Below are positions 8,989 to 18,576 of a DNA stretch of 51,371 nt, piece after piece. The first letter of the stretch is position 1; each line of letters begins with the position of its first letter. The notes below the pieces were generated by a model that saw only the letters and a list, made by a program, of their open reading frames with translations, ran no database searches and was not told the DNA's origin. This DNA comes from Microbulbifer halophilus. GTDB taxonomy: Bacteria; Pseudomonadota; Gammaproteobacteria; Pseudomonadales; Cellvibrionaceae. The position numbers were made by a program, and so were the translations under genes. The DNA lies in the NCBI RefSeq assembly GCF_026183675.1, contig NZ_JAPIVK010000032.1, positions 1 through 51,371 on the forward strand. Reading direction: 5' to 3'.

Positions 8989-10995
8989 TCAGCTAATCAC
9001 AGAAAGGCAGATCGCACCTTTTTCAACTTTGGGTTTTTCTTCGTAATACGCTATATTTCTTTCATCCAGAAGTCTCTTCCACTCAGCAACCACAGCCTTT
9101 TCCTCCGGCCTGTTGAAGTCGTCTAGAACTATATCTATAGTACAATTCGAGAAGTAACTTAACAATTTGGGGAGAGCGGGAAATCTCGAAAGAGGACCCA
9201 AGTTCCCAGGAGGACCATCAACCAACACTAGAATTCGCGCACCCGTACCTACTGCTTGAGAGGCCTGCTCAAGGACTCCATCACAAGAATAATAATTAAA
9301 GCTTTTCTGAGCATATTGATACTTTATTAAAGGTGTGCATGCAAGATAAACTAAAGAATCCAAGCCTTTCCGCTCCAACTCTTTCTTAGTCTGATCGTAG
9401 TATTGCTCATTGTGCTCAAAAGAAATTACACGCCTAACTTCTGCAGAAGCATTCTTTTGCACATCATGATCAGAACCACCCTCATCAATGGTTTCGACAG
9501 CCGCAGCCTTTCTTGCCTTTTTTTCGCAGAGTAGCGAATTATTCTGAACTGCCTTTGCAAACAACTGTGTCGACGTGCCGCTGCCAAATTCGACTATCAA
9601 ATCATAATTATTTTTCTCGATTCTACTGATTAGATAGCTAGCTATATCCGGACTAATGGGCCAACCATGGAAGTCCATTGCCAACTCTCCATGGATCAAG
9701 TAATTCTGAACTGCAATATATGATTCAATCTGCAAAAAATTATTGACCAAACCACTATTAATCGCATTGCAGAGTCTTGACTCAAGCAAGTCAAGACTTT
9801 TTTCATTTTTCTGCAAGGAATCTATTTTTTCCTTTAGAGAATCATTCTCCCTGCCGAGCAACGACTCAATGCCTTTAACATACTCTCTTTCAGCCACGTT
9901 TAACCTCGCGGCGTGGTCAAGCAAGTTTTCCAGACGCTCAACACATTCCTTCAAAGACTTAGACTCTTTTCTCAGCTCCGTCAACTCCGCCTGACAGCCC
10001 TTCAACTCACGCCCCAGAGATTTGCGTTCACCTTCAAGCTCAGCGATTTTTTTCTCCTGCGTTTGATAACGCGGCTTTATGTCTGACAACTCTTTGCTTG
10101 CCCTAGCTAGAGCCACACTAAGCCCAACTTTCCTTGACAAGACTCGGCGAAAAGGCCTACTTACTATCCTGGCAGGGGCAGAGGCTTTCCAGAGAAATCT
10201 ATTCCTCTTTATCTTTGCTGCTAACCTTTCCGATAATGTTCTCTCACTAACCTTTGATCGGCTTCGACTTTGGCTCTGGTATTTCTTCACGCCTCCCTTT
10301 TGGCTTTGCTTTAGAAACATTTTTTCAAGGCTTTCCTGCAAATGGAATAGTTGCCTGAGTGCCATTTCATTTTCTTCACTAAGCGCCTTTACTTCCATTT
10401 CCTTCTCTTGCAACGCCTTCTGCTGGACTAACTGTTCCTCGTACAATTTGCCAACATCAAACACTGACATCGGAGAGCCATTCGAGCTTAAAGAAATACA
10501 GCTTCTTAGAAAATCTTCCCGCAGCTCGTTCAATGCTGGAATCTGATCTACAAGCTGACTCGCCAATACTTTGTACAGTCCTGGAGCATCACCCTCCTCC
10601 TTTAACTCAGGAATATCTTCGACTTCTACTAAATCCAGCTTCTCTACCACCTTATCGAAAAATTTCTTCGGCTCTCGAAGAGCTTCGGCAACATCCACAA
10701 GGATAGAACACTCGAGATTAGACTTGTGGAACTCCAGCATCTTGGAGGCGCTATTGCTCCATATCTCTATCGCAGTTACTGGATCTTCCTTCTCTCGCAT
10801 CGCATCAGAAGCAGCCACTTCAGGGTGAGTAAAAAATAAGATATATACGTCACCACTAAACTTACTCTCTGACTTTCTATTTTGATACCAGCTCTCAGGG
10901 TCCTCAGCACTATTTAATTGCCAACCTAGGCTATTCAAAAGAGGGCTAAGGCGTTGCCATTGACTGTTAGGCAGTGCACCAATGATTAGAGACAT
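8989..10995 (-). CDS. Three-part protein: sulfotransferase-like N-terminus, coiled coil, SAM methyltransferase-like C-terminus
   Basis: A 668-residue protein. The C-terminal part (about 425-668) is a class I SAM-dependent methyltransferase-like domain: LIVEFGSGTST at 467-476 is the SAM-binding glycine loop, VISFEHNEQYYDQT the following acidic strand, and VLVDGPPGNLGP the central strand. Residues 185-230 and 295-405 are long, charged heptad-rich coiled coil (KIAELEGERKSLGREL and similar), suggesting a tether or oligomer. Residues 1-125 resemble a sulfotransferase fold by layout (SLIIGALPNSQW at the start; ILVDVAEALREPKKF later), but the PAPS-binding RxGTS motif is absent, so this is likely degenerate. 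It is the first gene of the polysaccharide operon, 28 bases before the KfoC-like gene. It may cap, methylate or size the polymer; that is inference. Confidence 0.65.
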   Translation of the reverse strand: MSLIIGALPNSQWQRLSPLLNSLGWQLNSAEDPESWYQNRKSESKFSGDVYILFFTHPEVAASDAMREKEDPVTAIEIWSNSASKMLEFHKSNLECSILVDVAEALREPKKFFDKVVEKLDLVEVEDIPELKEEGDAPGLYKVLASQLVDQIPALNELREDFLRSCISLSSNGSPMSVFDVGKLYEEQLVQQKALQEKEMEVKALSEENEMALRQLFHLQESLEKMFLKQSQKGGVKKYQSQSRSRSKVSERTLSERLAAKIKRNRFLWKASAPARIVSRPFRRVLSRKVGLSVALARASKELSDIKPRYQTQEKKIAELEGERKSLGRELKGCQAELTELRKESKSLKECVERLENLLDHAARLNVAEREYVKGIESLLGRENDSLKEKIDSLQKNEKSLDLLESRLCNAINSGLVNNFLQIESYIAVQNYLIHGELAMDFHGWPISPDIASYLISRIEKNNYDLIVEFGSGTSTQLFAKAVQNNSLLCEKKARKAAAVETIDEGGSDHDVQKNASAEVRRVISFEHNEQYYDQTKKELERKGLDSLVYLACTPLIKYQYAQKSFNYYSCDGVLEQASQAVGTGARILVLVDGPPGNLGPLSRFPALPKLLSYFSNCTIDIVLDDFNRPEEKAVVAEWKRLLDERNIAYYEEKPKVEKGAICLSVIS

Positions 10996-11220
10996 TTGGA
11001 AACCGTTCCTTAGATATTAAGCTATATACTTTTAATACGTTTAGTTCCTAGCAGGTATACACCTCAAAGGAAACCAAACTTGCCGAATGAATGAATTAAG
11101 CCCAGCGCTTGATAGAATCCAAGCTAGACTTAAACAGCTTACTTCACCATTCGCTATTCTGACAGTGAAGCCTGTTGCTTTGTTCTTAGATATTACCGTC
11201 AAAAGAATCGCTCGCACTAC

Positions 11221-12090
11221 TTATATAAGCCAGCCTAACTTCGACCGGCATGTCTCATAAAAATTATGATCTATGGGGTGAATTAAGGTTAGCTTATGGG
11301 GCTTCTTGTGGATTCGCACAATGTCACCGAGCTCTGTGACCACTTGGTGATGCCCATCACAAGTCACATGTGGCCTGGCCACATTGTGCTCCCCAACGAT
11401 AATCTTGAACTCACTACTGCCCTCCACAACGATCGGGCGGCTACTGAGGGTGTGTGGGTTCAACGGGACAAGCACTATGGCGTCCAGTTTGGGATGCATA
11501 ATTGGTCCACCGCCAGATAACGCATATGCCGTGGAGCCAGTGGGGGTAGATATGATCAGGCCGTCCGAGCGCTGGGTATATACGAACTGACTGTCAATAT
11601 AAAGGTCGAATTCGATCATTCGGATGAATTCGCCAGGATGAAGTACCACATCATTCAGCGCAGATCCCTTGCCGATGGACTTACCGTCCCGAGTAACGGA
11701 CATATCCAGCAGAAAGCGGCTCTCAGCCATATATTTGCCAGCCAGCACTTCGCCTACTTTTTGTTCGATTTCATCGGGGGTGATATCGGTAAGGAAGCCG
11801 AGTCGGCCGCGGTTGATACCCAGGAGGGGTACGCTGAATTTGGCCAGGGCTCGGGCGGCAGCGAGGAGGCTGCCGTCGCCGCCTACTACGATGACCAAGT
11901 CGCAGAGCTCGCCCAATTTGTCTTTGGGCGCCACACGGGCGTGGTGGCTGGGGGCGGCGCCGGCAGTTTCCTCTTCCAGCACCACAGCGAAGCCCTCCCG
12001 CTCCAGGAACGCCATCAGGCGTTTGAGCGAGAGGACTGCACTGTCACTTTCTGTGCGGCCGATCAGGCCGATATTGTGAAATTCCGACAC
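11221..12090 (-). CDS. nadK: NAD kinase
   Basis: Phosphorylates NAD to NADP with ATP or polyphosphate in the cytoplasm. Motifs: GGDGS at 70-74 (catalytic aspartate and phosphate binding), LNDVVLHPG at 145-153 (NAD ribose contacts), TPTGSTAYALSGGGPI from 182, and the C-terminal LIHPIDHNFYETCRSKLGW typical of gammaproteobacterial NadK. The start is set at GTG 12090, giving MSEFHNIGLIGR and 289 residues, the usual family length; the open frame continues 34 codons upstream to 12192 but that extension lacks family character. A purine-rich GGGGGAG precedes the GTG, though very close. GC is higher than in the polysaccharide locus just downstream, so this gene marks the return to core chromosome. Confidence 0.95.
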   Translation of the reverse strand: MSEFHNIGLIGRTESDSAVLSLKRLMAFLEREGFAVVLEEETAGAAPSHHARVAPKDKLGELCDLVIVVGGDGSLLAAARALAKFSVPLLGINRGRLGFLTDITPDEIEQKVGEVLAGKYMAESRFLLDMSVTRDGKSIGKGSALNDVVLHPGEFIRMIEFDLYIDSQFVYTQRSDGLIISTPTGSTAYALSGGGPIMHPKLDAIVLVPLNPHTLSSRPIVVEGSSEFKIIVGEHNVARPHVTCDGHHQVVTELGDIVRIHKKPHKLTLIHPIDHNFYETCRSKLGWLI

Positions 12091-12252
12091 CGCTCCCCCA
12101 AGGTGCCCGAATTCTGGGCCCGGCGATTGTTGATGCTCTTCTTGCGGGTGCGACAGTTCAATTTTTGCGCACCTCAGGGGAGTTATCCCCAAAAAATGTG
12201 ACAGGCGATTATGCCTGAGCAGAGAGTTTGAGTCGAACCAGATTCGGAAAGT

Positions 12253-13299
12253 TCAGAGGAGAAACGAATCAAGAATGGCTATTTTTGATCGCTTTAATTG
12301 TTGATATCCGCGCCCCCCCCCCTGGAGTCCTCCGGAGTGCAAAGCGAGAACCCTACTGCCGGGAGGTATCCGACCGGAGTCTACCGCCCGCTGTAAACCA
12401 TACAGGAGCTTGGCGGTATACACCGGGTCGAGCGGGACTCCGGTTTGTCGCTCGAAGGTTCGCTGGAAGCGGCGCAGGTAGTCCGGACACTTGGCGTAGC
12501 CGCCACAGTGGTAGTTGCTGTGCATGAACTGTTCGGGCGCCCCTTGAGCCCCCTCCCCCGGCCCCTCTCCCGGAGGGAGAGGCTTGCTTGCTTTTGGGCA
12601 TTCGGGCCTTTGAATCGCTTTCAGCCAATGCTGTGTATCGCGACGAATCAAATCGCCGGCTTTCAGGACCTCAATGCCGTGAACTGAACAATACCGGCCG
12701 GCGGTCGACAGCAATCCGGCCAGGGTGACCCCTGTCCCGCAGGCGAGCCAGACCTGATCGAAATCAATCGGACTCGCCGCTTCGATCACTTTTCCCAATA
12801 GGGCTACCCCTCTGGCACCCGCCAGGTTGGAGCCACCTTCGGGAATGTAGGTCGCACCAGAGCGATCAATCTCCAACCGTTCTAGAAAGTCGGCGCAATG
12901 GCGCAAACGGTATTGCTCGCGGGTGACAAACCTAAGCTGCATACCAAAGCGTTCGGCATCCCGAAGCGTCGCACTCAATACCGGCGGGCGCTCGCCGTGG
13001 ATAATGCCCTGGGTCTTGAATCCGAAGCGGGCTCCGGCGGCCGCCGTGGCATAGATATGATTTGACCAGGCACCGCCACAGGTGATCAGGGTATCGGCAC
13101 CCTGCTCTCTAGCCTCAATCAGGTTGTAGATCAGCTTGTAGGCCTTGTTGCCGGAGATCAGCGGGTCGAGGAGGTCGTCGCGACGGATCCAGAGTTCGAT
13201 GCCCGGGAAAAGGTCGCTGTCGATTTTCTGGTAGGGGACTTCGTGGGCAGATTGGATGAAATCCCGGAGATTTAAGCTTGTCAGATAGCGGGGTGGCAT
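12253..13299 (-). CDS. PLP-dependent enzyme of the ACC deaminase/D-cysteine desulfhydrase family, with a repeat-derived insertion
   Basis: Fold-type II pyridoxal-phosphate enzyme of about 348 residues. The PLP lysine is in SGNKAYKL (K52); CGGAWSNHIYATAAAG at 74-89 binds substrate carboxylate, and ACGTGVTLAGL near 186-196 is the phosphate loop. Related proteins deaminate 1-aminocyclopropane-1-carboxylate or release H2S from D-cysteine; which applies here is unclear. Residues about 233-257 (proline/glycine-rich, containing PLPPGEGPGEG) have no counterpart I recall in the family and are encoded by a copy of the CCCTCTCCC/GGGAGAGG repeat seen between genes elsewhere. The ATG at 13299 is preferred over one at 13356. 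An IS3 element begins within about 80 bases upstream, so the native promoter may be gone. Confidence 0.8.
   Translation of the reverse strand: MPPRYLTSLNLRDFIQSAHEVPYQKIDSDLFPGIELWIRRDDLLDPLISGNKAYKLIYNLIEAREQGADTLITCGGAWSNHIYATAAAGARFGFKTQGIIHGERPPVLSATLRDAERFGMQLRFVTREQYRLRHCADFLERLEIDRSGATYIPEGGSNLAGARGVALLGKVIEAASPIDFDQVWLACGTGVTLAGLLSTAGRYCSVHGIEVLKAGDLIRRDTQHWLKAIQRPECPKASKPLPPGEGPGEGAQGAPEQFMHSNYHCGGYAKCPDYLRRFQRTFERQTGVPLDPVYTAKLLYGLQRAVDSGRIPPGSRVLALHSGGLQGGGRGYQQLKRSKIAILDSFLL
12545..12583. repeat. REP-like palindrome inside a coding sequence
   Basis: A copy of the CCCTCTCCC...GGGAGAGG palindrome family. Its arms include GGCCCCTCTCCC and GGAGGGAGAGGC. Two further clusters lie between genes at 21038-21249 and 33462-33545. 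Here the repeat keeps the reading frame of the PLP enzyme and adds roughly 20-25 residues. Confidence 0.75.
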
Positions 13300-13330
13300 A
13301 GCTCGGTTGTAGTGGCATAGTGAATTTGGC

Positions 13331-13375
13331 CACCTGACTTTGAGTGATATTATCACACTCAGTATAAGTCAGGTG
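13331..13375. repeat. Imperfect palindrome at the head of the IS3 element
   Basis: Outer arms CACCTGACTT (13331-13340) and AAGTCAGGTG (13366-13375) are perfect inverted repeats. Nested inside is TGAGTGATA/TATCACACTCA. It sits six bases before the transposase orfA start and probably includes the insertion-sequence end and promoter or operator. No matching right end was found because the element is truncated. Confidence 0.6.
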
Positions 13376-13380
13376 AAATA

Positions 13381-14367
<987 letters not shown>

Positions 14368-14369
<2 letters not shown>

Positions 14370-14811
14370 AGCATTTCGACAGGTCCATATCCACCACCCA
14401 TTGCCGGCGGTAGCGGCGAATGAACAGTTCTGCCTTACCGATGGCGTGGTGGCAGCCCCGACCCTTTCGATAGCCGTAGCTCAAGGGGTGGAACTGCGGA
14501 TCGAAGATCGGTTCCAGTAGGTTGCGCAGCGCCTGTTGCACGACGCGGTCCCGAACCGTGGGAATGCCCAGTTTGCGTTGGCCCCCTCCCTCTTTGGGGA
14601 TGGCGACGCGTCGTACCGGGTGCGCTCGGTAGCGCTTTTCCTTCAGTTCGAGCTGCAGGCTCGACAGCTCTGCGTCCAGATTCGCCGCAAACGCTTCCAG
14701 GCTCTGCCCATCAGTTCCGGCCGCGCCTCGGTTGCGTTTGACGTGTCTGAACGCCTCGAGCAGTGCTCGCTTGGAGAGCAGCCGCCCGTAGAGGCTGTAG
14801 TATTTCCTCAT
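14368..14811 (-). pseudogene. ltrA: Group II intron reverse transcriptase/maturase, N-terminal fragment
   Basis: About 148 residues matching the N-terminus of bacterial group II intron reverse transcriptases: GAAGTDGQSLEAF (RT-0 region), RVAIPKEGGGQRKLGIPTV (RT-1), VVQQALRNLLEPIFDPQF and YGYRKGRGCHHAI (RT-2), and the start of RT-3 at VVDMDLSKCF. Intact enzymes continue with DTLDH or similar and later carry the catalytic YADD box; here the frame runs into reversed IS3 sequence at about 14368, so the catalytic half, maturase and endonuclease domains are missing. The ATG at 14811 begins MRKYYSLYGRLL, which fits the usual start. The fragment cannot be an active RT. Confidence 0.9.
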
Positions 14812-15500
14812 GGCCTGCCTGTGTCTGTGGTCATCCGTCCGGTGCTTCGGCTTCCATGGTGGTCTGTTTCAAGCTGACAACGCAGTGTGCTAGCACTGAG
14901 GCAATCTGCTGCACTGCCCGCTCTACTCCCATGATGCAGTTTCCTCGCTCAGAGTGCCCGTCCCCGGGACTCCGGCGCGGGAAGACCCCACCCCGTCGGG
15001 CGGCTCGTACATCCCATGGAGGCGATTTGCCTTTCCGATGACGCTTGGTCGTTTACTTCGCCCCTTCGCATTCCAACACGGCTTTTGGCCGCATTGGATC
15101 CGCTGAACCTCCGCCAGCGGTCGCCCCGGTTTTCTCCTCCACACTGTTACCAGGCTTCATCGGCCGGGACTTCATCACTACTACGAGCTCATCTGCCACC
15201 TCACACCCCCACCGCGCTCGAGTCTCCTCTTACGGAGCGGATCTCGACTTGGGCCGAGAGATGGTGCAAGGCTTCCCCCGTTTCTACAGGCTCCCGGTAA
15301 GCAACGCCATCCTGCAGCACACCACCGGTCTGACCGAGTATCGGGCTTTGCCGTATTTCGCAGGCTTACCGCCCCGGTGGCGCCGGCCCAGGTTCGCTGG
15401 CGCTATGTGTCGCTTACTTCCTATGGCTTCCTTCAGACCCTGCCGTTACCAGCAGTGCCCTTGCCAGTCGGATTGTCTTCCCCTCGGTCGGGGTGACGCC
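14812..15500 (-). ncRNA. 5' part of a group II intron ribozyme (remnant)
   Basis: The roughly 690 bases upstream of the reverse transcriptase fragment contain no convincing gene on either strand. Read on the minus strand they carry CTGGTAACGGCAGGGTC followed by TGAAGGAAGCC, a layout typical of group II intron domain I, and many short GC hairpins. In complete introns domains I-IV precede the RT gene, so this is the expected place. The exact 5' end (GTGYG-type) could not be fixed; it should lie near 15490-15520. Domains V and VI are lost with the 3' half. Confidence 0.55.
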
Positions 15501-15544
15501 TTCTTCTTGCAGAAGGCCGGGTTTGCCTGCTTCGCAGGGCAAAC

Positions 15545-15578
15545 AAAAAAGCCCCGCTCGAAAGAGCGGGGCTTTTTT
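15545..15578 (-). terminator. Rho-independent terminator after the Val-Asp tRNA operon
   Basis: Perfect 9-bp stem GCCCCGCTC (15551-15559) / GAGCGGGGC (15564-15572) with a GAAA loop. It is flanked by six A on one side and six T on the other, so it can work in both directions. It lies six bases past the CCA end of tRNA-Asp. Confidence 0.92.
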
Positions 15579-15583
15579 GTATA

Positions 15584-15660
15584 TGGCGGACCGGACGGGA
15601 CTCGAACCCGCGACCTCCGGCGTGACAGGCCGGCATTCTAACCAACTGAACTACCGGTCC
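15584..15660 (-). tRNA. tRNA-Asp (GTC anticodon)
   Basis: A 77-base cloverleaf on the minus strand with acceptor GGACCGG/CCGGTCC, discriminator G, encoded CCA, D arm with AGTTCAGTTGGTTAGA, anticodon loop CTGTCAC (GTC) and T arm GGTTCGAGTCC. Second gene of a two-tRNA operon, 25 bases after tRNA-Val. Confidence 0.97.
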
Positions 15661-15685
15661 GCGGTAGACGCACTCCGTGAGGGAG

Positions 15686-15761
15686 TGGTGGGTGGTACAG
15701 GGGTCGAACCTGTGACCTCCGGCTTGTAAGGCCGTCGCTCTCCCAACTGAGCTAACCACCC
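15686..15761 (-). tRNA. tRNA-Val (TAC anticodon)
   Basis: A 76-base cloverleaf on the minus strand: acceptor GGGTGGT/ACCACCC, discriminator A, encoded CCA, D arm TAGCTCAGTTGGGAGAGC, anticodon loop CTTACAA (TAC), T arm GGTTCGACCCC. First gene of the operon, directly below a strong promoter. Confidence 0.97.
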
Positions 15762-15800
15762 TTCTTTTCCGCTCTGGGCTGTGCCCCTCGAGCGACGCGA

Positions 15801-15828
15801 ATCATACCGGACTGGGTTCGGGTGTCAA
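15801..15828 (-). promoter_or_regulatory. Sigma-70 promoter of the tRNA-Val/tRNA-Asp operon
   Basis: On the minus strand a perfect -35 TTGACA (15828-15823), a 16-base spacer and -10 TATGAT (15806-15801). A GC-rich discriminator (TCGCGTCGCTCG) follows, as in stringently controlled stable-RNA promoters. Transcription would start about 30 bases before tRNA-Val. Confidence 0.85.
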
Positions 15829-15857
15829 CAAATTCAGCGCCAAAAACTCAATTATTT

Positions 15858-18239
15858 TCAATCACTTGCCCTCTGCCCCTGTGGCAGCGATACCGGAACC
15901 GGTCGCTCGGCTTCTGTGACACCTTCCGCCGGCTCGTCGGCCAGCCGTTCACCTGGCTGGCGGTAGTCCGGGGCTATCGGGTGGCCGGCGATCCGTACCG
16001 GCGCTTCACCGGGAATCAGGTCGTCCAACGGGCGGGCGATATCCGGCTGGTTGTAGTTGCACACGCCGGTGGGGAAAATCCGCTCCATTTCCTCGATATG
16101 ATCGGCGATCTCCCGGGTATGCGGCCCATAGGTGCCTTTGGCGACCGCGCGCGCGATCGGCTGCAGGGCACACTTGAAGACGTCGCCGGTAATCGGCCCG
16201 CCGGCCACCTGCCTCGGCGTACTGTAGATGGGGTATTCCCGCATGCAGGGGCCGGTGGGGCGGCTGTTCCAGGCACCGTTCCAGACACCGGCGCCCGCCG
16301 CCATCACATTGCCGTCGCTGTCGAAACACCGGTCGCTGGCATCCACCGGACGATTGGCGGCCACACCGGCTTCCGGATTTTCATCAATGTTCCGCATCCA
16401 GCGGTCGATGGTGTCCAGAGCCTCATCCAGGGGCGTGTAGTCCTTGTGGCTGACCCAGATCAGCTGGTTGTCGGCGTGCCCTCGGGCGCGGCGGATACGC
16501 TCGCGCGAGGAGAAGGACGCGGAGGCGTGATGCATGTCCAGTTCTTCGTCCAGGTAGTGGCGCAGGTCGATGATGGGAATTTCCACGTCGCCGAGGAAAA
16601 CATGGCCGGAGCGGTAGATGCCCTCGATCGCTTCACGGCTGGCGCGGGTGCGCGGGGCCGGGTTGTCGAGGTTGCCCAGGTTCATGTTCTGCTCGCTCCA
16701 GACGGACAGCTGCACCGGGAATAGCTCGCCGTTGAGGAACCACAGGCGCTCGTCATTCTGGTTCAGCGGCGCCTTCCAGCCACCGATGGTGGCATTCAGG
16801 CGCAGGAAGGTGTCGATGGAAATATCACCGCTCACCAGCGCTTCCAGGCCGTACTGGACGCCCTCGTTATCCCAGGCACTGTTGGCAAAGCCGGTGTCGT
16901 CGGCGCCATAGAAACGCCGCAGGTCTTCCCAGTGGGACCAGTGGGTGCGGCTGGCGATGTCGTCGTCGTAATTTTTGCTGAAATGCACGAAACGCGGGTT
17001 GTTGACCAGCGGCACCAGGCCCCGCCAGCCCTGGGTGCACTCGGTGGCCCCCTCCGTGCCGTCGCGATAGCGGCCGTCGAACAGCGCAGCCGCCGTCTTC
17101 AGTACGCCGAAACGGCTTTCCACCTCCCTGCTGGCGGACAATCCCTCGATGGCAGAGCGCTCACCCGCATCCCGCCAGCGCGGATTGTCGGCTTCGACCA
17201 CGTCGAAGAAATACTCCAGCGGCTCGCAGTCGAAGACATAGATGGTCTGGCTGACCATATCCGGATAGGAGTAGAGCGGCAGTGCGGCGTCCAGCAGTCC
17301 CGGCGCATTCTGTGCGAAGAGGTACTGCTGGATGGCGCCGCCGGAACCGCCCAGGCCGACGGTATAGAGCGGATCGCCGTAGAGCGCGGTAAACTGCTTC
17401 TTCAGCCGCCGGGCCGTGTCCTCAGCGAGCCAGATATCGTAGTGGTTGCTGGTCTGGTTGGCGGTGGAGTAGACGATTCCATAGCCCCGCGCCAACTGGT
17501 CGGCGCGCCGGTTCACGATATCGCCCTTGCTGATATCCCCCTGACGCCGACCGATACCGACGCCGCCGCGGAGCTGGTAGATCAATCGCCGGTTCCAGTT
17601 GCTGGGGCTGGGGTTGCTGGCGGTCTCGCCCTCTCCTTTCAGCACCGCGATGGCGTAGAAGAACCGGTTGATGGTGCCGGTCTCGAGGCGCACGATAAAG
17701 TCCGTGGTGCGGCCGTTGACCGTCACCTGGTCGATATCGCCGTTCGCTTCCTCGAGCGGATGGAAGCCGTCGTCGACCGTGCTGCGGTAGTAGTAGTCCA
17801 CCGAGGTGGCATGACTGCAGTTGCGGCTGTAGCCGATCACCTCCTCGGTGCGCTCGCCCTCTTCATCGAGTGCGAACACCGGCACGCCCTCGCCCTCTTG
17901 GTTGTCCACCAGCGGCTGTCGATTGGTGACCTTGTTCTCGTCGCAGTAAAAAGGATAGGTGGACGGTCCCGCAAACAGGGTTTCCGAGGGCCCCACTTCG
18001 CCGACCTCAATGGGAAAGGGAAAGTACTCCGGCGGCCGCTCCATCACTCTGGGATGGGGGCCGGAATAGGCGGGGCGCGGCTGGTGGTCCAGCGCTCCCT
18101 CGGGCACCCCGACCACCGGCGCATCCGGGGTTTCGGGAATTCTCGGCAGTTTCTGGTAGCCCACCCAGGCCCCCACACCGAGTACAACAGCCAACGCAAG
18201 CCCGATACCAGAGAGTATCCTTGCTCTCCAACGCGACAT
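15858..18239 (-). CDS. Large exported alpha/beta-hydrolase-like protein (DUF6351 / tannase-like)
   Basis: About 793 residues. An N-terminal hydrophobic segment (about 8-30, preceded by RWRAR) is a signal anchor or uncleaved signal, placing the rest outside the inner membrane. The nucleophile elbow is GLGGSGGAIQ with Ser near 299; the region from about 50 to 290 is a beta-rich N-terminal domain, and several cysteines (for example SRNC, VFDC, RCFD, GPCM, FKC, GVCN) could form disulfides, fitting an extracytoplasmic enzyme. I recognise it as the DUF6351 family related to tannase/feruloyl esterase hydrolases; substrate is unknown. The start at 18239 is preferred because GGAGG lies five bases upstream, whereas an ATG at 18272 has no such site. 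It stands alone, upstream of the tRNA operon and on the same strand. Confidence 0.7.
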   Translation of the reverse strand: MSRWRARILSGIGLALAVVLGVGAWVGYQKLPRIPETPDAPVVGVPEGALDHQPRPAYSGPHPRVMERPPEYFPFPIEVGEVGPSETLFAGPSTYPFYCDENKVTNRQPLVDNQEGEGVPVFALDEEGERTEEVIGYSRNCSHATSVDYYYRSTVDDGFHPLEEANGDIDQVTVNGRTTDFIVRLETGTINRFFYAIAVLKGEGETASNPSPSNWNRRLIYQLRGGVGIGRRQGDISKGDIVNRRADQLARGYGIVYSTANQTSNHYDIWLAEDTARRLKKQFTALYGDPLYTVGLGGSGGAIQQYLFAQNAPGLLDAALPLYSYPDMVSQTIYVFDCEPLEYFFDVVEADNPRWRDAGERSAIEGLSASREVESRFGVLKTAAALFDGRYRDGTEGATECTQGWRGLVPLVNNPRFVHFSKNYDDDIASRTHWSHWEDLRRFYGADDTGFANSAWDNEGVQYGLEALVSGDISIDTFLRLNATIGGWKAPLNQNDERLWFLNGELFPVQLSVWSEQNMNLGNLDNPAPRTRASREAIEGIYRSGHVFLGDVEIPIIDLRHYLDEELDMHHASASFSSRERIRRARGHADNQLIWVSHKDYTPLDEALDTIDRWMRNIDENPEAGVAANRPVDASDRCFDSDGNVMAAGAGVWNGAWNSRPTGPCMREYPIYSTPRQVAGGPITGDVFKCALQPIARAVAKGTYGPHTREIADHIEEMERIFPTGVCNYNQPDIARPLDDLIPGEAPVRIAGHPIAPDYRQPGERLADEPAEGVTEAERPVPVSLPQGQRASD

Positions 18240-18501
18240 CTCCGCCTCCACACTGCTTACCTGGTACTGCATTGAGTATATGTACGGATGCGCAGGCCCA
18301 CCGGCGTTTGGCGCACAATGTGGCCCAAGTGCTGAGAATCGCGAAGAGGCGGCAGCGGAAGGAGTGCCGACAGGGAATTAACTGCCGGGAAGGCGTTGCG
18401 CTCCACTGGCCGGGATGGCGCCAATAACCGCTGGTGGCGGGAATAGGACGATTGCCTGCATGGCAGGTCCCAACAGGTGAGAATATCGCGGGAGGGTGGG
18501 C

Positions 18502-18570
18502 CCAAATCGGCAAGACTGCCGATTTGGACGCCGCAGGAGCCTGCCCCGGGCAGGTCCGGGGCAGGCTCCT
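18502..18570. repeat. Two adjacent REP-like hairpins downstream of cysC
   Basis: First hairpin: arms CCAAATCGGCA (18502-18512) and TGCCGATTTGG (18517-18527). Second: arms AGGAGCCTGCCCCGG (18535-18549) and CCGGGGCAGGCTCCT (18556-18570), ending seven bases from the cysC stop. The first motif recurs near 21108-21134, and GGGGCAGGCTCCTACAGG recurs near 46701. No T-run follows, so they are repeats rather than classical terminators. The rest of 18240-18501 shows no gene. Confidence 0.75.
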
Positions 18571-18576
18571 ACAGGA

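Noticed and set aside
15045..15641. 198-codon open frame on the plus strand in the group II intron region
   Set aside because: It runs through ribozyme sequence, a terminator and the tRNA-Asp gene, so it cannot be a real gene.
16932..18275. 447-codon open frame opposite the DUF6351-like gene
   Set aside because: Antisense shadow; the opposite strand has a signal anchor, nucleophile elbow and strong ribosome site.
18535..18570. Terminator for cysC
   Set aside because: Strong stem but no T-run, and the sequence recurs elsewhere, so I call it a repeat.
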